From Bacillaceae bacterium SAS-127 (lineage in GTDB: Bacteria; Bacillota; Bacilli; Bacillales; Domibacillaceae): 59,851 nt of DNA. The DNA lies in assembly GCA_002261155.1 (NCBI GenBank), contig NKXN01000021.1, forward strand, positions 1 to 59,851, written 5' to 3'. Below are positions 17,553 through 25,827 of the stretch, in pieces. Under the pieces are notes generated by a model. It was not told where the DNA came from, made no database searches, and was given only the letters and a program-made list of their open reading frames with translations. Within the stretch, counting starts at the first letter, position 1, and every line of letters begins with the position of its first letter. Made by a program: the position numbers and the translations under genes.

Positions 17553-18373
17553 CCCAATCTTATTTTGATCAGTTTGATTTAATTGGAAAAACAGCTGTTG
17601 TTACAGGTGGAGCTGGAATATTAGGTAGGAATTTTTGCGCTGGGTTAGCTGATGCTGGTGCGAATGTAGCTGTGGTAGATATAAATTTTACTGAAGCACA
17701 AAAGGTAGCTTCTTTTATAAAAGAGAACTACAAGGGAAAGGCAGTTGCTTTTGAATGTGATATTACATCTGAAGAATCTGTTAAGAACATGGTTCAAGAT
17801 GTAATAACTGAATTCAAGGAAATTAATATTCTGCATAATAACGCAGCCGGGAAATCTAGTAATTTAGATGCTTTTTTTGCAGATTTTGAAGAGTATGAAC
17901 TAGATCAATGGAAAGAAATTATGAGTACGAATTTAGATGGGATGTTTTTGGTGGCTAAGCATGTTGGAAAAGTGATGAAAGTGCAAGGAAAAGGTGGAGC
18001 GATTATTCAAACAGCATCTATTTATGGGGTAATGGCGCCTGACCAGCGAATTTATGAAGGATCTCACTATTTAGGGCGACAAATTAATACCCCAGCTATT
18101 TATTCAGCTTCTAAAGCAGGAGTAGTTGGTTTGACTAAGTATTTAGCTACTTACTGGGCAAAAGATGGAATTCGCGTGAATTCTATTACACCAGGGGGGG
18201 TTGAAAGTGGTCAAAATGATACTTTTAAAAAGAACTATAGTCATCGAATTCCGCTTGGACGTATGGCTCAACCGGAAGAAATGGTTGGGGCTCTAATTTA
18301 TTTAGCATCAGATGCTTCTAGCTATATGACTGGGCAAAATCTTATTGTAGATGGTGGTTTGAATGCTTGGTAA
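17549..18373 (+). CDS. Short-chain dehydrogenase (PtmA-like)
   Basis: A 274-residue classical SDR: NAD(P) motif TGGAGILGRNF at residues 19-29, HNNAAGKS, catalytic Ser in QTASIYG, YSASKAG with Tyr/Lys, and a C-terminal MTGQNLIVDGGLNAW. SDRs of this type (PtmA) lie beside PtmB/legF in Campylobacter flagellin-modification loci, where they help make legionaminic acid variants. The start overlaps legF by four bases and the end overlaps the acyltransferase by eleven. Confidence 0.84.
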   Translation: MTQSYFDQFDLIGKTAVVTGGAGILGRNFCAGLADAGANVAVVDINFTEAQKVASFIKENYKGKAVAFECDITSEESVKNMVQDVITEFKEINILHNNAAGKSSNLDAFFADFEEYELDQWKEIMSTNLDGMFLVAKHVGKVMKVQGKGGAIIQTASIYGVMAPDQRIYEGSHYLGRQINTPAIYSASKAGVVGLTKYLATYWAKDGIRVNSITPGGVESGQNDTFKKNYSHRIPLGRMAQPEEMVGALIYLASDASSYMTGQNLIVDGGLNAW

Positions 18374-18923
18374 TTTAACTTCTTTAGTGAAGGAAATTAA
18401 ACATCGTTGGAATTGGTCTAAATCGGCTGATCGTTTAGGGCCAGATATGCTAGGTACCCACTTTAAATTTTATATACCCACTTTACAAAGAAAGATTTGT
18501 CAAGAAAAATTCTTGTATTTTGGAGAGAAAGCTGAATTTAGGATTGGAGCTTATGCTGTAGGGTGCTCTAACATTAAGATTGGAGATAATGTAGTAATTA
18601 GACCCAATAGTATTTTAATGGCAACAAAAAATGGGAGGATTGACATTGAGAAAGATGTTTTAGTCGGGTCAGGCGTACAAATTTATGTTTCCAACCATAA
18701 ATTTGATGATGTTTCTATCCCTATTTATTATCAAGGTCATTCTGATGAAAGATCAGTACGTATTCAAGAAGGAAGCTGGATAGGTGCTAATGTTGTGATT
18801 TTACCTGGTGTAACCATAGGCAGAAATTCAGTTGTTGGTGCTGGTAGTATTGTCACTAAAGACGTCCCTGACTTTACAATAGTCGCTGGAAACCCTGCAA
18901 GAGTGATAAGAAATTTAAACTGA
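18363..18923 (+). CDS. Hexapeptide-repeat acyltransferase
   Basis: A 186-residue left-handed beta-helix acyltransferase of the WbbJ/maltose-acetyltransferase type. Repeats run from GCSNIKIGDNVVIRPNS to GSWIGANVVILPGVTIGRNS and VVGAGSIVTKDVPDFTIVAG; VSNHKF contains the likely catalytic His. Unlike the NeuD-like gene it lacks a Rossmann domain, so it probably O-acylates or re-acylates a finished sugar. It is the last gene of the long operon; no clear terminator hairpin follows before the fliB promoter. Confidence 0.82.
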   Translation: MLGNLTSLVKEIKHRWNWSKSADRLGPDMLGTHFKFYIPTLQRKICQEKFLYFGEKAEFRIGAYAVGCSNIKIGDNVVIRPNSILMATKNGRIDIEKDVLVGSGVQIYVSNHKFDDVSIPIYYQGHSDERSVRIQEGSWIGANVVILPGVTIGRNSVVGAGSIVTKDVPDFTIVAGNPARVIRNLN

Positions 18924-19014
18924 TTGTACTTTAATAATAGATTCAAGTCTCGGTATATATTATTTTTCAACTGTGATCACTAGTGTTGCATTAATTAAAT
19001 TTTAAAAATTTATA

Positions 19015-19041
19015 TAAAAGGCCCTCACCTACAACCGATAT
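19015..19041 (+). promoter_or_regulatory. Sigma-D promoter of fliB
   Basis: TAAA at 19015-19018 and ACCGATAT at 19034-19041 are separated by 15 bases, within the sigma-D range. It puts flagellin methylation under the same factor as hag. Confidence 0.78.
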
Positions 19042-19076
19042 AACTAATAGTTGAAATTAAACACATGGGAGCTTGA

Positions 19077-20303
19077 ATGATGACTAACCAAATGACCTTA
19101 TCTCCAGAGTATATGAAGCAGTTTTCTTGTATTGGTCCAGCTTGTGAGGATTCTTGTTGTAAAGGTTGGCGTGTGACAATTGATAAAGAGACGTATAAGA
19201 AATATCGGAAAGTGAAAGATGAGCCGTGGCGTGAGCGGTTTGAGAAGTCGATTAAAAGGAATAAAGACAGTGCAGGTTTCAATGATTTCGGATATGTGCA
19301 ATTAAATGAGGAGGCTGCTTGTCCGATGCTAGATAGGGGAGGATTATGCTCCATTCATAAAGATTTTGGACATGATCTTCTTTCTTATACATGCCAAGTG
19401 TATCCGCGGAATTATTCACAATACAATGAGATTATTGAAGAGTCGCTCACTCTTTCTTGTCCAGAAGTAGCTAGACTTGCTCTTTTAAATCCAGAAAAGA
19501 TCGAGTTTTCTTTAGAGGCGAAAGACTTGTTTAATAAATTCAGTGTAGGGAAGAAAGTGCTTTCTGCAACGATGGGAAATAAAGATCATCGGAAGTATTT
19601 CTTTGAGATCCGTTCTTTAGTGATTGAATTGTTGCAAGAAAGAAAGTTTAATTTGGCTGAGAGACTTTTGTTAGTCGGTCTTTATGTGAAGCATATAAAT
19701 GAAAAATTATCGAATACGTCGTTTGAAGAGATTACGGATCGTTTTCTAGGAATGATTCAAGATGTAAGTGAAGTAAAGCAAATGGTTCAGCAATTGCCAA
19801 AGCGTACAGAGCTACAGTTAAGTATGTTGACAGCCATTTTGAAACTTCGACTTTCAGGAGGCGTTTCAAGCGAGAGATATGTACAGTGTTTAGCGGAAGT
19901 AGAAAAGGGGCTTTTGTTTAACGAATCGAACATTTCTAAAGAGAAGCAAATAAAGGCGTATGAAGAGGCATATGAATCCATTGTGGCTCCATTTATGAAG
20001 CAACATGAGTACGTATTTGAAAACTATTTAGTGCATCTGGCTTTTACTAATGCTTTTTCATCTGATAAAGACTTATTTAATGATTATATTCAACTTGTAC
20101 TTCATTATGCATTAGTGAAAATGCATGTAGTCGGTCTAGCTGCTTATCATGGAGAATTAACGATGGATGTCGTATTGAAATTAATTCAGTCGTTGTCTAA
20201 AGTGGTTGATCATCATCCGAACTTTTTACAGAAGACGAATGAGATGCTGAAGGAAAATCATTTGAATACAGTTGCTCATATGGTGATTTTAATTAAAGAT
20301 TAA
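19077..20303 (+). CDS. fliB: Flagellin lysine-N-methylase (FliB)
   Basis: The 408-residue protein has the Cys-rich N-terminus of FliB: FSCIGPACEDSCCKGW (Cys18, 23, 27, 28), then AACPMLDRGGLCSIH and LSYTCQVYPR, a set expected to bind an iron-sulfur cluster. The rest is helical. FliB methylates lysine side chains of flagellin in Salmonella and relatives, changing filament surface properties. The start is ATG 19077 (or 19080) after GGGAG. The sigma-D promoter ties it to flagellin synthesis, and its place after the legionaminic operon groups two different flagellin modifications together. Confidence 0.9.
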   Translation: MMTNQMTLSPEYMKQFSCIGPACEDSCCKGWRVTIDKETYKKYRKVKDEPWRERFEKSIKRNKDSAGFNDFGYVQLNEEAACPMLDRGGLCSIHKDFGHDLLSYTCQVYPRNYSQYNEIIEESLTLSCPEVARLALLNPEKIEFSLEAKDLFNKFSVGKKVLSATMGNKDHRKYFFEIRSLVIELLQERKFNLAERLLLVGLYVKHINEKLSNTSFEEITDRFLGMIQDVSEVKQMVQQLPKRTELQLSMLTAILKLRLSGGVSSERYVQCLAEVEKGLLFNESNISKEKQIKAYEEAYESIVAPFMKQHEYVFENYLVHLAFTNAFSSDKDLFNDYIQLVLHYALVKMHVVGLAAYHGELTMDVVLKLIQSLSKVVDHHPNFLQKTNEMLKENHLNTVAHMVILIKD

Positions 20304-20307
20304 TCAA

Positions 20308-20350
20308 AATAAGGGGTTAGATTCTGAATAGGATCTGCCCCCCTTTATTG
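20308..20350 (+). terminator. Terminator after fliB
   Basis: AATAAGGGG and an inner AGAT pair with ATCT and CCCCTTTATT in an imperfect hairpin just after the fliB stop; a moderate T-rich end follows. Confidence 0.6.
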
Positions 20351-20357
20351 AGTTTAT

Positions 20358-20533
20358 TTAAATTTTTACATCTAAAGATTGTGAAAGTGAGGGCGGCGCT
20401 TGCAGCTCTCTTAAAGTTTTGACTGGGTTATCTGTAGCTTCTTTAATGTTAGTTGCAATGGCTTGTTCGGCTCTCTGTTTACTAAGAAGTACAAACTGAG
20501 ATGCTGGTCCTTCTCCAACCGCTCCTCATGCAA
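20358..20533 (-). pseudogene. Frameshifted copy of the small protein gene at 49639-49818
   Basis: On the minus strand, GGAGG and ATG (20530-20528) are followed one base out of phase by a readable frame: GAVGEGPASQFVLLSKQ, then EQAIATNIKEATDNPVKTLRE and LQAPPSLSQSLDVKI. This aligns along nearly the whole length with the intact 59-residue protein near the second flagellin (GAGQGPVSQFV ... EQVITEKIREATNDPAKRIRE). The start codon frame ends after 15 codons, so a one-base insertion or equivalent right after the start has broken it. Family unknown. The remaining 20540-20895 stretch is AT-rich leader with nothing else I can support. Confidence 0.75.
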
Positions 20534-20895
20534 TTTCCTCCTTTTATTTACAACTATTAAAATATTAGCCAATTATGCTCGTTTTCTTGCGTGATTTTTG
20601 AGTTATTTAGGTAAAAAGTATGTATATGAATAAGGAGAATATTCTTTACATGTTATTACTTAAGGTTAATTTTTCAACGAAATAAAAAAGTAGAAATATG
20701 TCGAATGAAATTTGTAGGTATTTAGAATTATTTGTAGAAATGGTTAAGTGATACAAAGGTATTGTTTTTGCAATAATAAGATTGGAGGTAACGATAAGAG
20801 AAAATCATTTCTATGTTTCATCATTAAAATTGAGAAACAATAGGAAAAGTGTTAGTCGTATTGAATAACAGTAGAGACAGGAAGGTAGTAATCAA

Positions 20896-22068
20896 ATGAA
20901 AAAATTAGTAGCGTCATTGTGTTTTTCTTTTATGTTGTTGTTTTGCTTTAGTTCGGCATCTGCAACTAGTTTTAAAGACGTACCAGCTAATCATCCAGCG
21001 GCGAAGGAGATGGAATGGGCGAAGAAAAACGGATTTTTAAATGGATATAAAGATGGAAAATTTTATCCGAATAATAAATTAACAGAAGCGCAGTTTGTTG
21101 CTATGATGGCTAATTATTATCAAAATATTTCTTCTCAAAGTTTGAAGCCGTTAAAGGGGGAGCATTGGAGTGAACCCTATTACAGAGAGTTTAAGAAGTA
21201 TAAAATTCCTCTGTTAGATTATTATAGTACATATGGTCGGTCTTATCCGATTACACGAGGAGAGATGGCTCGTTTTGTAGCGGCAGGGCAAAATGTAGCA
21301 AGTGATGGATATAATGCGGTTCAATATATGTATAAGCATAAGATTTCGCAAGGGAAAAGCTCTCGAGTACAAAATTTTCATACATACGGGTATAATGATG
21401 AACTAGCTCGTTGGCATGCTGCGAAGTTTTTGTATAATTTACATAAAGCAGGTATTCGACAAGTTCAGCCTTTTAATATTAGTAAAGCTGCTTCTCCTTC
21501 TTTTCAGTTGAAAGATGCTAATGGTCAAACATTTGAAGTGAACACGAAGAAAATGAATGGCGTATATGGCTATGCTACATTTGATGATGGACCATTTCCT
21601 GTTTGGGCAGGTGCGGGTGAAGGTGACTTAATGTTTCGAGCGGACTATCAATTAACCCTTCATCAATTAGGGGATTCTACGATTTTATCGCGATTGGTTG
21701 AACCTAATTACGAATATAACTATACGCGCAATTTAATTAGAGTGGAACAATCAACTATATCGGGACAGGGCGATTTGCTTTTTGTAGAAGCGACGATGTC
21801 TTCTAATTTTGAAGGGGCAAATGTCTATATGGTGAAAAATGGACAGTTGGTTCAGCTCAAGACAGAAGAGGACTTCGGTCTATACTATTCTTGGTGGCCT
21901 CGTTTAACAGCTAAAAATCAGCTTCAAACCTTAAGTTATTATAATCATGAAGGTTCTTGGTATTTAAATACTTATCGAATTGATACAAAAACAGAGGAGA
22001 TTTATGATGTAAGTAGCCGTAAAATCTCAAATAAACAAAAAGATGATTTTTTGAGTAAATGGTATTAA
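20896..22068 (+). CDS. Secreted SLH-domain protein
   Basis: A 390-residue exported protein. The signal peptide (MKKLVASLCFSFMLLFCFSSASA) is followed by two or three S-layer-homology-like units: FKDVPANHPAAKEMEWAKK with FLNGYKDGKFYPNNKLTEAQ, then a weaker unit around ITRGEMARFVAAG. Residues 190-390 are a beta-rich domain with repeated aromatic strands and no catalytic motif I recognise. SLH units bind pyruvylated wall polymers, so it probably coats the cell surface. AGGAAGG lies before the start. It is a single gene ending at a bidirectional terminator. Confidence 0.82.
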   Translation: MKKLVASLCFSFMLLFCFSSASATSFKDVPANHPAAKEMEWAKKNGFLNGYKDGKFYPNNKLTEAQFVAMMANYYQNISSQSLKPLKGEHWSEPYYREFKKYKIPLLDYYSTYGRSYPITRGEMARFVAAGQNVASDGYNAVQYMYKHKISQGKSSRVQNFHTYGYNDELARWHAAKFLYNLHKAGIRQVQPFNISKAASPSFQLKDANGQTFEVNTKKMNGVYGYATFDDGPFPVWAGAGEGDLMFRADYQLTLHQLGDSTILSRLVEPNYEYNYTRNLIRVEQSTISGQGDLLFVEATMSSNFEGANVYMVKNGQLVQLKTEEDFGLYYSWWPRLTAKNQLQTLSYYNHEGSWYLNTYRIDTKTEEIYDVSSRKISNKQKDDFLSKWY

Positions 22069-22102
22069 ACATATATTTATAGACTCTGAAATGAGCAATG
22101 AA

Positions 22103-22137
22103 AAACTGCCAGCATCGAATGGAGATGCTGGCAGTTT
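22103..22137. terminator. Bidirectional terminator between the SLH gene and trmO
   Basis: AAACTGCCAGCATC pairs perfectly with GATGCTGGCAGTTT around a seven-base loop, between two convergent genes; T-runs at either end are short. Confidence 0.85.
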
Positions 22138-22142
22138 CCTAT

Positions 22143-22619
22143 TCACTCTCCCTCATAAGCCTTCGTACGATCAACCTTTCCAACTTTTCCTTCAAACCAG
22201 CCGATCCGATCCGTTTCTCGATGATCAAACTGAGGAACGAATGGTTTAATGTCTAATAGCGGTGTTTCGTTGAGCATATCGACTTCAGAGATGTATAGGC
22301 GGTTGCCTTCCACCCTTTGTAATCGGACTGTGGATAAGCCAATTTTATTCGGGCGTCTCGGGTAACGGGTAGCGAACACGCCGTGGGATTGGTTATCAAG
22401 GAAGGGTTTCACTTCCAATGAGATATCTGTGACTAAATGTAAGTGATAAATGAGTGTTAGGTGAGAAAATTCCTCAATATCTTTCAGACCGGGAACGAGC
22501 TCTTCGTTTAGCTCAATATACCCTTCAGCCTCTTTAGCTGCGACTGCTTGAATCGGCATCCCTTTCGCCTCTGTAAAAGGGGTGTAGATCGTACCGATAG
22601 CTTCTAATGTGATGGTCAT
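22143..22619 (-). CDS. trmO: TrmO/TsaA-like tRNA methyltransferase family protein
   Basis: A 158-residue TsaA/YaeB-fold protein: LEAIGTIYTPFTEAKGMPIQ at the start, ELVPGLKDIEEFSHLTLIYH, GVFATRYPRRPNKIGLSTV, and LLDIKPFVPQFD. In E. coli TrmO methylates the N6 of t6A37 in threonine tRNA with SAM. It overlaps the molybdate ATPase gene by four bases and is cotranscribed with it. Proteins of this fold are often found beside molybdate or tungstate transporters, so a role linked to metal or cofactor handling is possible; the sequence does not decide. Confidence 0.8.
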   Translation of the reverse strand: MTITLEAIGTIYTPFTEAKGMPIQAVAAKEAEGYIELNEELVPGLKDIEEFSHLTLIYHLHLVTDISLEVKPFLDNQSHGVFATRYPRRPNKIGLSTVRLQRVEGNRLYISEVDMLNETPLLDIKPFVPQFDHRETDRIGWFEGKVGKVDRTKAYEGE

Positions 22620-23692
22620 GTTATTTCTCCTTCCTTGTTAAAAAATAAAATATCTTTTTTATGAACGTAGAGCATGATTTGGTCGCCTACTTGGTGTTTC
22701 GTTTCTTGCCATTCAGATAAAGGAACGTTGATATGCCATCGGTGCACATTATGTGCGGTGACTAATACCATTTGTCCGTTAAAGGATGTTTTTTCAATCG
22801 TCACTTTAAATGAATGCTCGCCTTTTCCACGTGGGTGGATACGGAGCATCATATGGCGAATACCGATGATCATGTCCTTTGTAAAGGGGAGATCGGTATT
22901 TTCTAACGTAAAACTTCCACCGGCATGTTGTATTTCTAATTGATTATTTCTTCTCTCAATGATAGCGGGGATCAAATTTTCAATGCCTAAAAACTTTGCT
23001 GTTTCGATCCTTTTTGGCTTCATGTACAGCTCGAATGGTTCGTTCATTTCTATGATGTGTCCTTGTTGCAAAACGGCCATTTGGCTGCCTAATTGCAGTG
23101 CTTCCGAGATGTCATGTGTGACGTGAATGATCGTCATATCCTCGTGTTGGTGTAAATCAAGTAGCAATTGACACATTTCACCGCGTGTGTTGGCATCTAG
23201 TGCAGATAATGGCTCATCTAACAGCAATACTTGTGGACGTAAAAGGATCGCTCGTGCTAAAGAAACGCGCTGCCGTTCTCCACCGCTCAAATGGCGAGGA
23301 AGGCGATCTAATAAATGTGCGATGCCCATTCGCTTGACGATGCTTTGAAATCGCTCTTGTATGTCTGATCGCTGATCGATTCGCTTAGCTTTAGCGGCAA
23401 AAAGAATGTTGTCCCGAACGGTTAAGAATGGAAAGAGTAAGCTGTCTTGATAAGCAAAGCCGATGTTGCGCGTTTCAGGAGGGGAGGAGGAGATGTCGCT
23501 CCCTTCTAAAACAATGCGCCCGTTGTTCGGTTGCTTTAAACCAGCTAAGCATTCTAGTAACACGGTTTTTCCGCTCCCCGTTTTTCCGACAATGACTAAA
23601 TACTCTCCGCGCCGAAGCTGTAGTTGATCAATCGTTAAGTCAAATCGAGGTAAGGAATAGTTTAATTTGGACACAGTTAGTAATGGCTCCAT
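22616..23692 (-). CDS. modC: Molybdate/tungstate-type ABC transporter ATPase
   Basis: The 358-residue ATPase has Walker A GKTGSGKT near residue 37, the Q-loop in GFAYQDSLLFPFLTV, signature LSGGERQR, Walker B VLLLDEPLSALDA and switch His in IHVTHD. After residue 235 there is a regulatory region of TOBE/MOP type (FLGIENLIPAII ... VGDQIMLYV). It energises uptake by the permease encoded two bases upstream. The MOP-like tail and the partner proteins support molybdate or tungstate over sulfate. Confidence 0.86.
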   Translation of the reverse strand: MEPLLTVSKLNYSLPRFDLTIDQLQLRRGEYLVIVGKTGSGKTVLLECLAGLKQPNNGRIVLEGSDISSSPPETRNIGFAYQDSLLFPFLTVRDNILFAAKAKRIDQRSDIQERFQSIVKRMGIAHLLDRLPRHLSGGERQRVSLARAILLRPQVLLLDEPLSALDANTRGEMCQLLLDLHQHEDMTIIHVTHDISEALQLGSQMAVLQQGHIIEMNEPFELYMKPKRIETAKFLGIENLIPAIIERRNNQLEIQHAGGSFTLENTDLPFTKDMIIGIRHMMLRIHPRGKGEHSFKVTIEKTSFNGQMVLVTAHNVHRWHINVPLSEWQETKHQVGDQIMLYVHKKDILFFNKEGEIT

Positions 23693-23693
23693 T

Positions 23694-24491
23694 TTACGCT
23701 GAACGCTCTCCTCTCATCGTGAACTTCACTACGTATAAAACCGTTAATGCAACAAGTAGCATAATGATCGAAATCGCAATGGCGAAGTCAAAGTCACCGA
23801 TTGACATTTTTAGAAAAATAGCGACCGACAATGTTTCCGTTTTCATTAAGGTGACTCCAGCTAGCATTGCAGTTGCTCCAAATTCTCCGAGAGTGCGTGC
23901 CCATGCCATCGTGATCCCGTTGATGAGACCGCCTTTCGCCATTGGTAATGTCACTTTCCAAAACACGAGTGTCGGTGTATAGCCTAACGTTCTAGCGATA
24001 TGTTCATAGCGAGTGTCGATACCATCGAAGGCTTGTTTAAATGCTCGAATCGCAAAAGGAGTGGCGATAAACGTTTGGGCAACAACGACGCCCCATTTGG
24101 AAAACGCTACTTCAATCCCCATTTGCTTCAAAGATTCGCCGAATAGCGGGCCGAAAAAGGTGAGCAGAGCAATCCCGGATACGAGTGGTGGAAGGACGAT
24201 CGGAATGTCGATCAAGGCTTCTGCTAGTGCTTTTCCTTTAAACTCTCTTCTCGATAAAACATAGCTTGTCGGTATACTGACGAAGGTGGCAATAGTTGTT
24301 GCTAACACAGTTGTCCACAAGGTGAAAGATAGAGCAAATTGAAACTCTGGATCTTGAATAATTGTTACAAATGAAGCGGACAGTCCCGAAAAGAATAGTC
24401 CGCTAAAGATAAGTGCCATAAAGATGATCGTGAAAAGAAACACGATAAAAAAAGAAACTTGAAACATAGAGTAATTGTTTCTTTTTTTCAT
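23694..24491 (-). CDS. modB: Molybdate/tungstate-type ABC transporter permease
   Basis: A 265-residue membrane protein with about six hydrophobic helices. The first is at residues 10-35 (VSFFIVFLFTIIFMALIFSG), and the cytoplasmic EAA loop is seen as EHIARTLGYTPTLVFWKVTLPMAKGG near 140-165 and further AWARTLGEFGATAML. These are typical of the ModB/CysT permease family. It lies four bases after modA and two before modC in one operon. Substrate assignment rests on modA. Confidence 0.87.
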   Translation of the reverse strand: MKKRNNYSMFQVSFFIVFLFTIIFMALIFSGLFFSGLSASFVTIIQDPEFQFALSFTLWTTVLATTIATFVSIPTSYVLSRREFKGKALAEALIDIPIVLPPLVSGIALLTFFGPLFGESLKQMGIEVAFSKWGVVVAQTFIATPFAIRAFKQAFDGIDTRYEHIARTLGYTPTLVFWKVTLPMAKGGLINGITMAWARTLGEFGATAMLAGVTLMKTETLSVAIFLKMSIGDFDFAIAISIIMLLVALTVLYVVKFTMRGERSA

Positions 24492-24495
24492 TGAA

Positions 24496-25323
24496 TTATT
24501 GGTTGACTGCAGCAGGAGGTGTTATTTTAAATCCATGTTTTTCAAATACTTCTGGTCCTTTGTCAGCGACAAATTTAGCAAATTGTTCTGCTGCTTCTGG
24601 TTGTTCGGAGTATGTAGTCGTCGCACATGGAATTTCATCGACTAAATTGATAGCTGGATCGATTTCAACGAGGTGAAACTGATCTTTCTGCTTCGCCCAA
24701 GCGCTATATTCGGCAAGAGCGGCATTCCCTTGTCCAAGTTGCAAAGTAGCAGCTACTTTTGGTCCAGTTTCTACCGATGTAAGAATTCGCTTTTCAATTT
24801 CTGCGCCAAGCTTAGTATTTTCAAAGATTTTTTTCGCTGTTTTCCCCAACGCTGTTGATTCTAACTCAGGTACGATTAATTCAACGTTTTCCTTAGCAAG
24901 GTCATAGATAGATTGAATATTTGCTGGGTTATCTTTCGGTGTGATAACGACGGGTGTATGGTAAGCGATAGGGCCTTCGATCATCTGGATATGCCCTTTC
25001 TCCTCAGCTGTTTGAACGAAAGTCATTCCACCAGGCATGAAAATATCCCCAGTTTTCGCTGTATCTAATTGGGTCAGTAATCCACCTGAATGGTTATAGG
25101 AAACTTCTACTTTTTGATCAAATTCTTCTTCATACATCGCAATAATTTCTTCAACAGGTTCTTTAAGTCCAGCTCCTACATAAGCAAATAAAGGTGCAGC
25201 AGCTTCTTTTTCTTCTTGCTTTTCTGTTTTGGCGTTATCTGTCTTTTCACTACAAGCGGCTAATACGAGCATACTCGCTAGTAAGAAAAAGATTGCCATC
25301 GTCTGTTTCGTTAACTTTTTCAA
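24496..25323 (-). CDS. modA: Molybdate/tungstate-binding lipoprotein
   Basis: The 275-residue protein has a lipoprotein signal with the lipobox LVLAAC (Cys24), then an acidic linker and a periplasmic-binding fold. The fold includes LFAYVGAGLKEPVEEII, YNHSGGLLTQLDTAKTGDIF, YHTPVVITPKDNPANI and LGQGNAALAEYSAWAK. SGGLLTQL-D resembles the anion-binding loop of ModA-type proteins. It is anchored outside the membrane and delivers the oxyanion to ModBC. Tungstate rather than molybdate cannot be excluded. Confidence 0.85.
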   Translation of the reverse strand: MKKLTKQTMAIFFLLASMLVLAACSEKTDNAKTEKQEEKEAAAPLFAYVGAGLKEPVEEIIAMYEEEFDQKVEVSYNHSGGLLTQLDTAKTGDIFMPGGMTFVQTAEEKGHIQMIEGPIAYHTPVVITPKDNPANIQSIYDLAKENVELIVPELESTALGKTAKKIFENTKLGAEIEKRILTSVETGPKVAATLQLGQGNAALAEYSAWAKQKDQFHLVEIDPAINLVDEIPCATTTYSEQPEAAEQFAKFVADKGPEVFEKHGFKITPPAAVNQ

Positions 25324-25358
25324 AAATCTTCCCTCCGATGAACTCTAGTTGATGTGTT

Positions 25359-25390
25359 TAATTATAAGTAAGTATAATTAGTTATAATTA
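25359..25390. promoter_or_regulatory. Inverted repeat upstream of modA
   Basis: TAATTATAA and TTATAATTA form a perfect inverted repeat with a 14-base centre, 36 bases before modA, overlapping the likely promoter. It may be an operator for a molybdate regulator. The 25400-25768 stretch beyond it has no gene I can support. Confidence 0.4.
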
Positions 25391-25768
25391 AACATACCTA
25401 GATATATTAAATGTAAATCGGTATCAAATCAAGCATTACTGGGAAAATTTTATTATTTTGGTTAGGGGGGATTGTTCGGTTTGAAATGGAAACGTAACAT
25501 CTATTCCTAAGTAATTTACATAATGGTCGATATTAAAATCATTTCATCAACTCTACCCTGTAATTTATAGCTGGAGTAGAAGTAGCTGATCCATGAGTTA
25601 TTTGCTGAATTTATGTTGTTTTTGTTCAGGGTTTATATGAAAATATTGATTTTTCAAAGTAGTCTGATTTTTTGCAGCAGGAGCTTTTTCGGGAGATTAT
25701 TCAAGAGAAGATAGGTTGCGGAAAAGTTGAAATGAAAAAGGTGTTAGTATTAATGGCATCCACCTAAT

Positions 25769-25804
25769 AAAGGCCGTCCGATACAGAGCTTTCGGACAGC
25801 CTTT
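25769..25804 (-). terminator. Terminator after the riboswitch-controlled gene
   Basis: AAAGGCTGTCCGA pairs with CGGACGGCCTTT, read on the minus strand, followed by a short T-rich end, 24 bases after the stop at 25828. Confidence 0.8.
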
Positions 25805-25827
25805 GTTGGGAATTATTCTTCGTATGT

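Noticed and set aside
25480-25570. Short minus-strand reading YLGIDVTF resembling the start of an IS110-type transposase
   Set aside because: Only about eight residues fit, with stops on both sides; too little to call a remnant.
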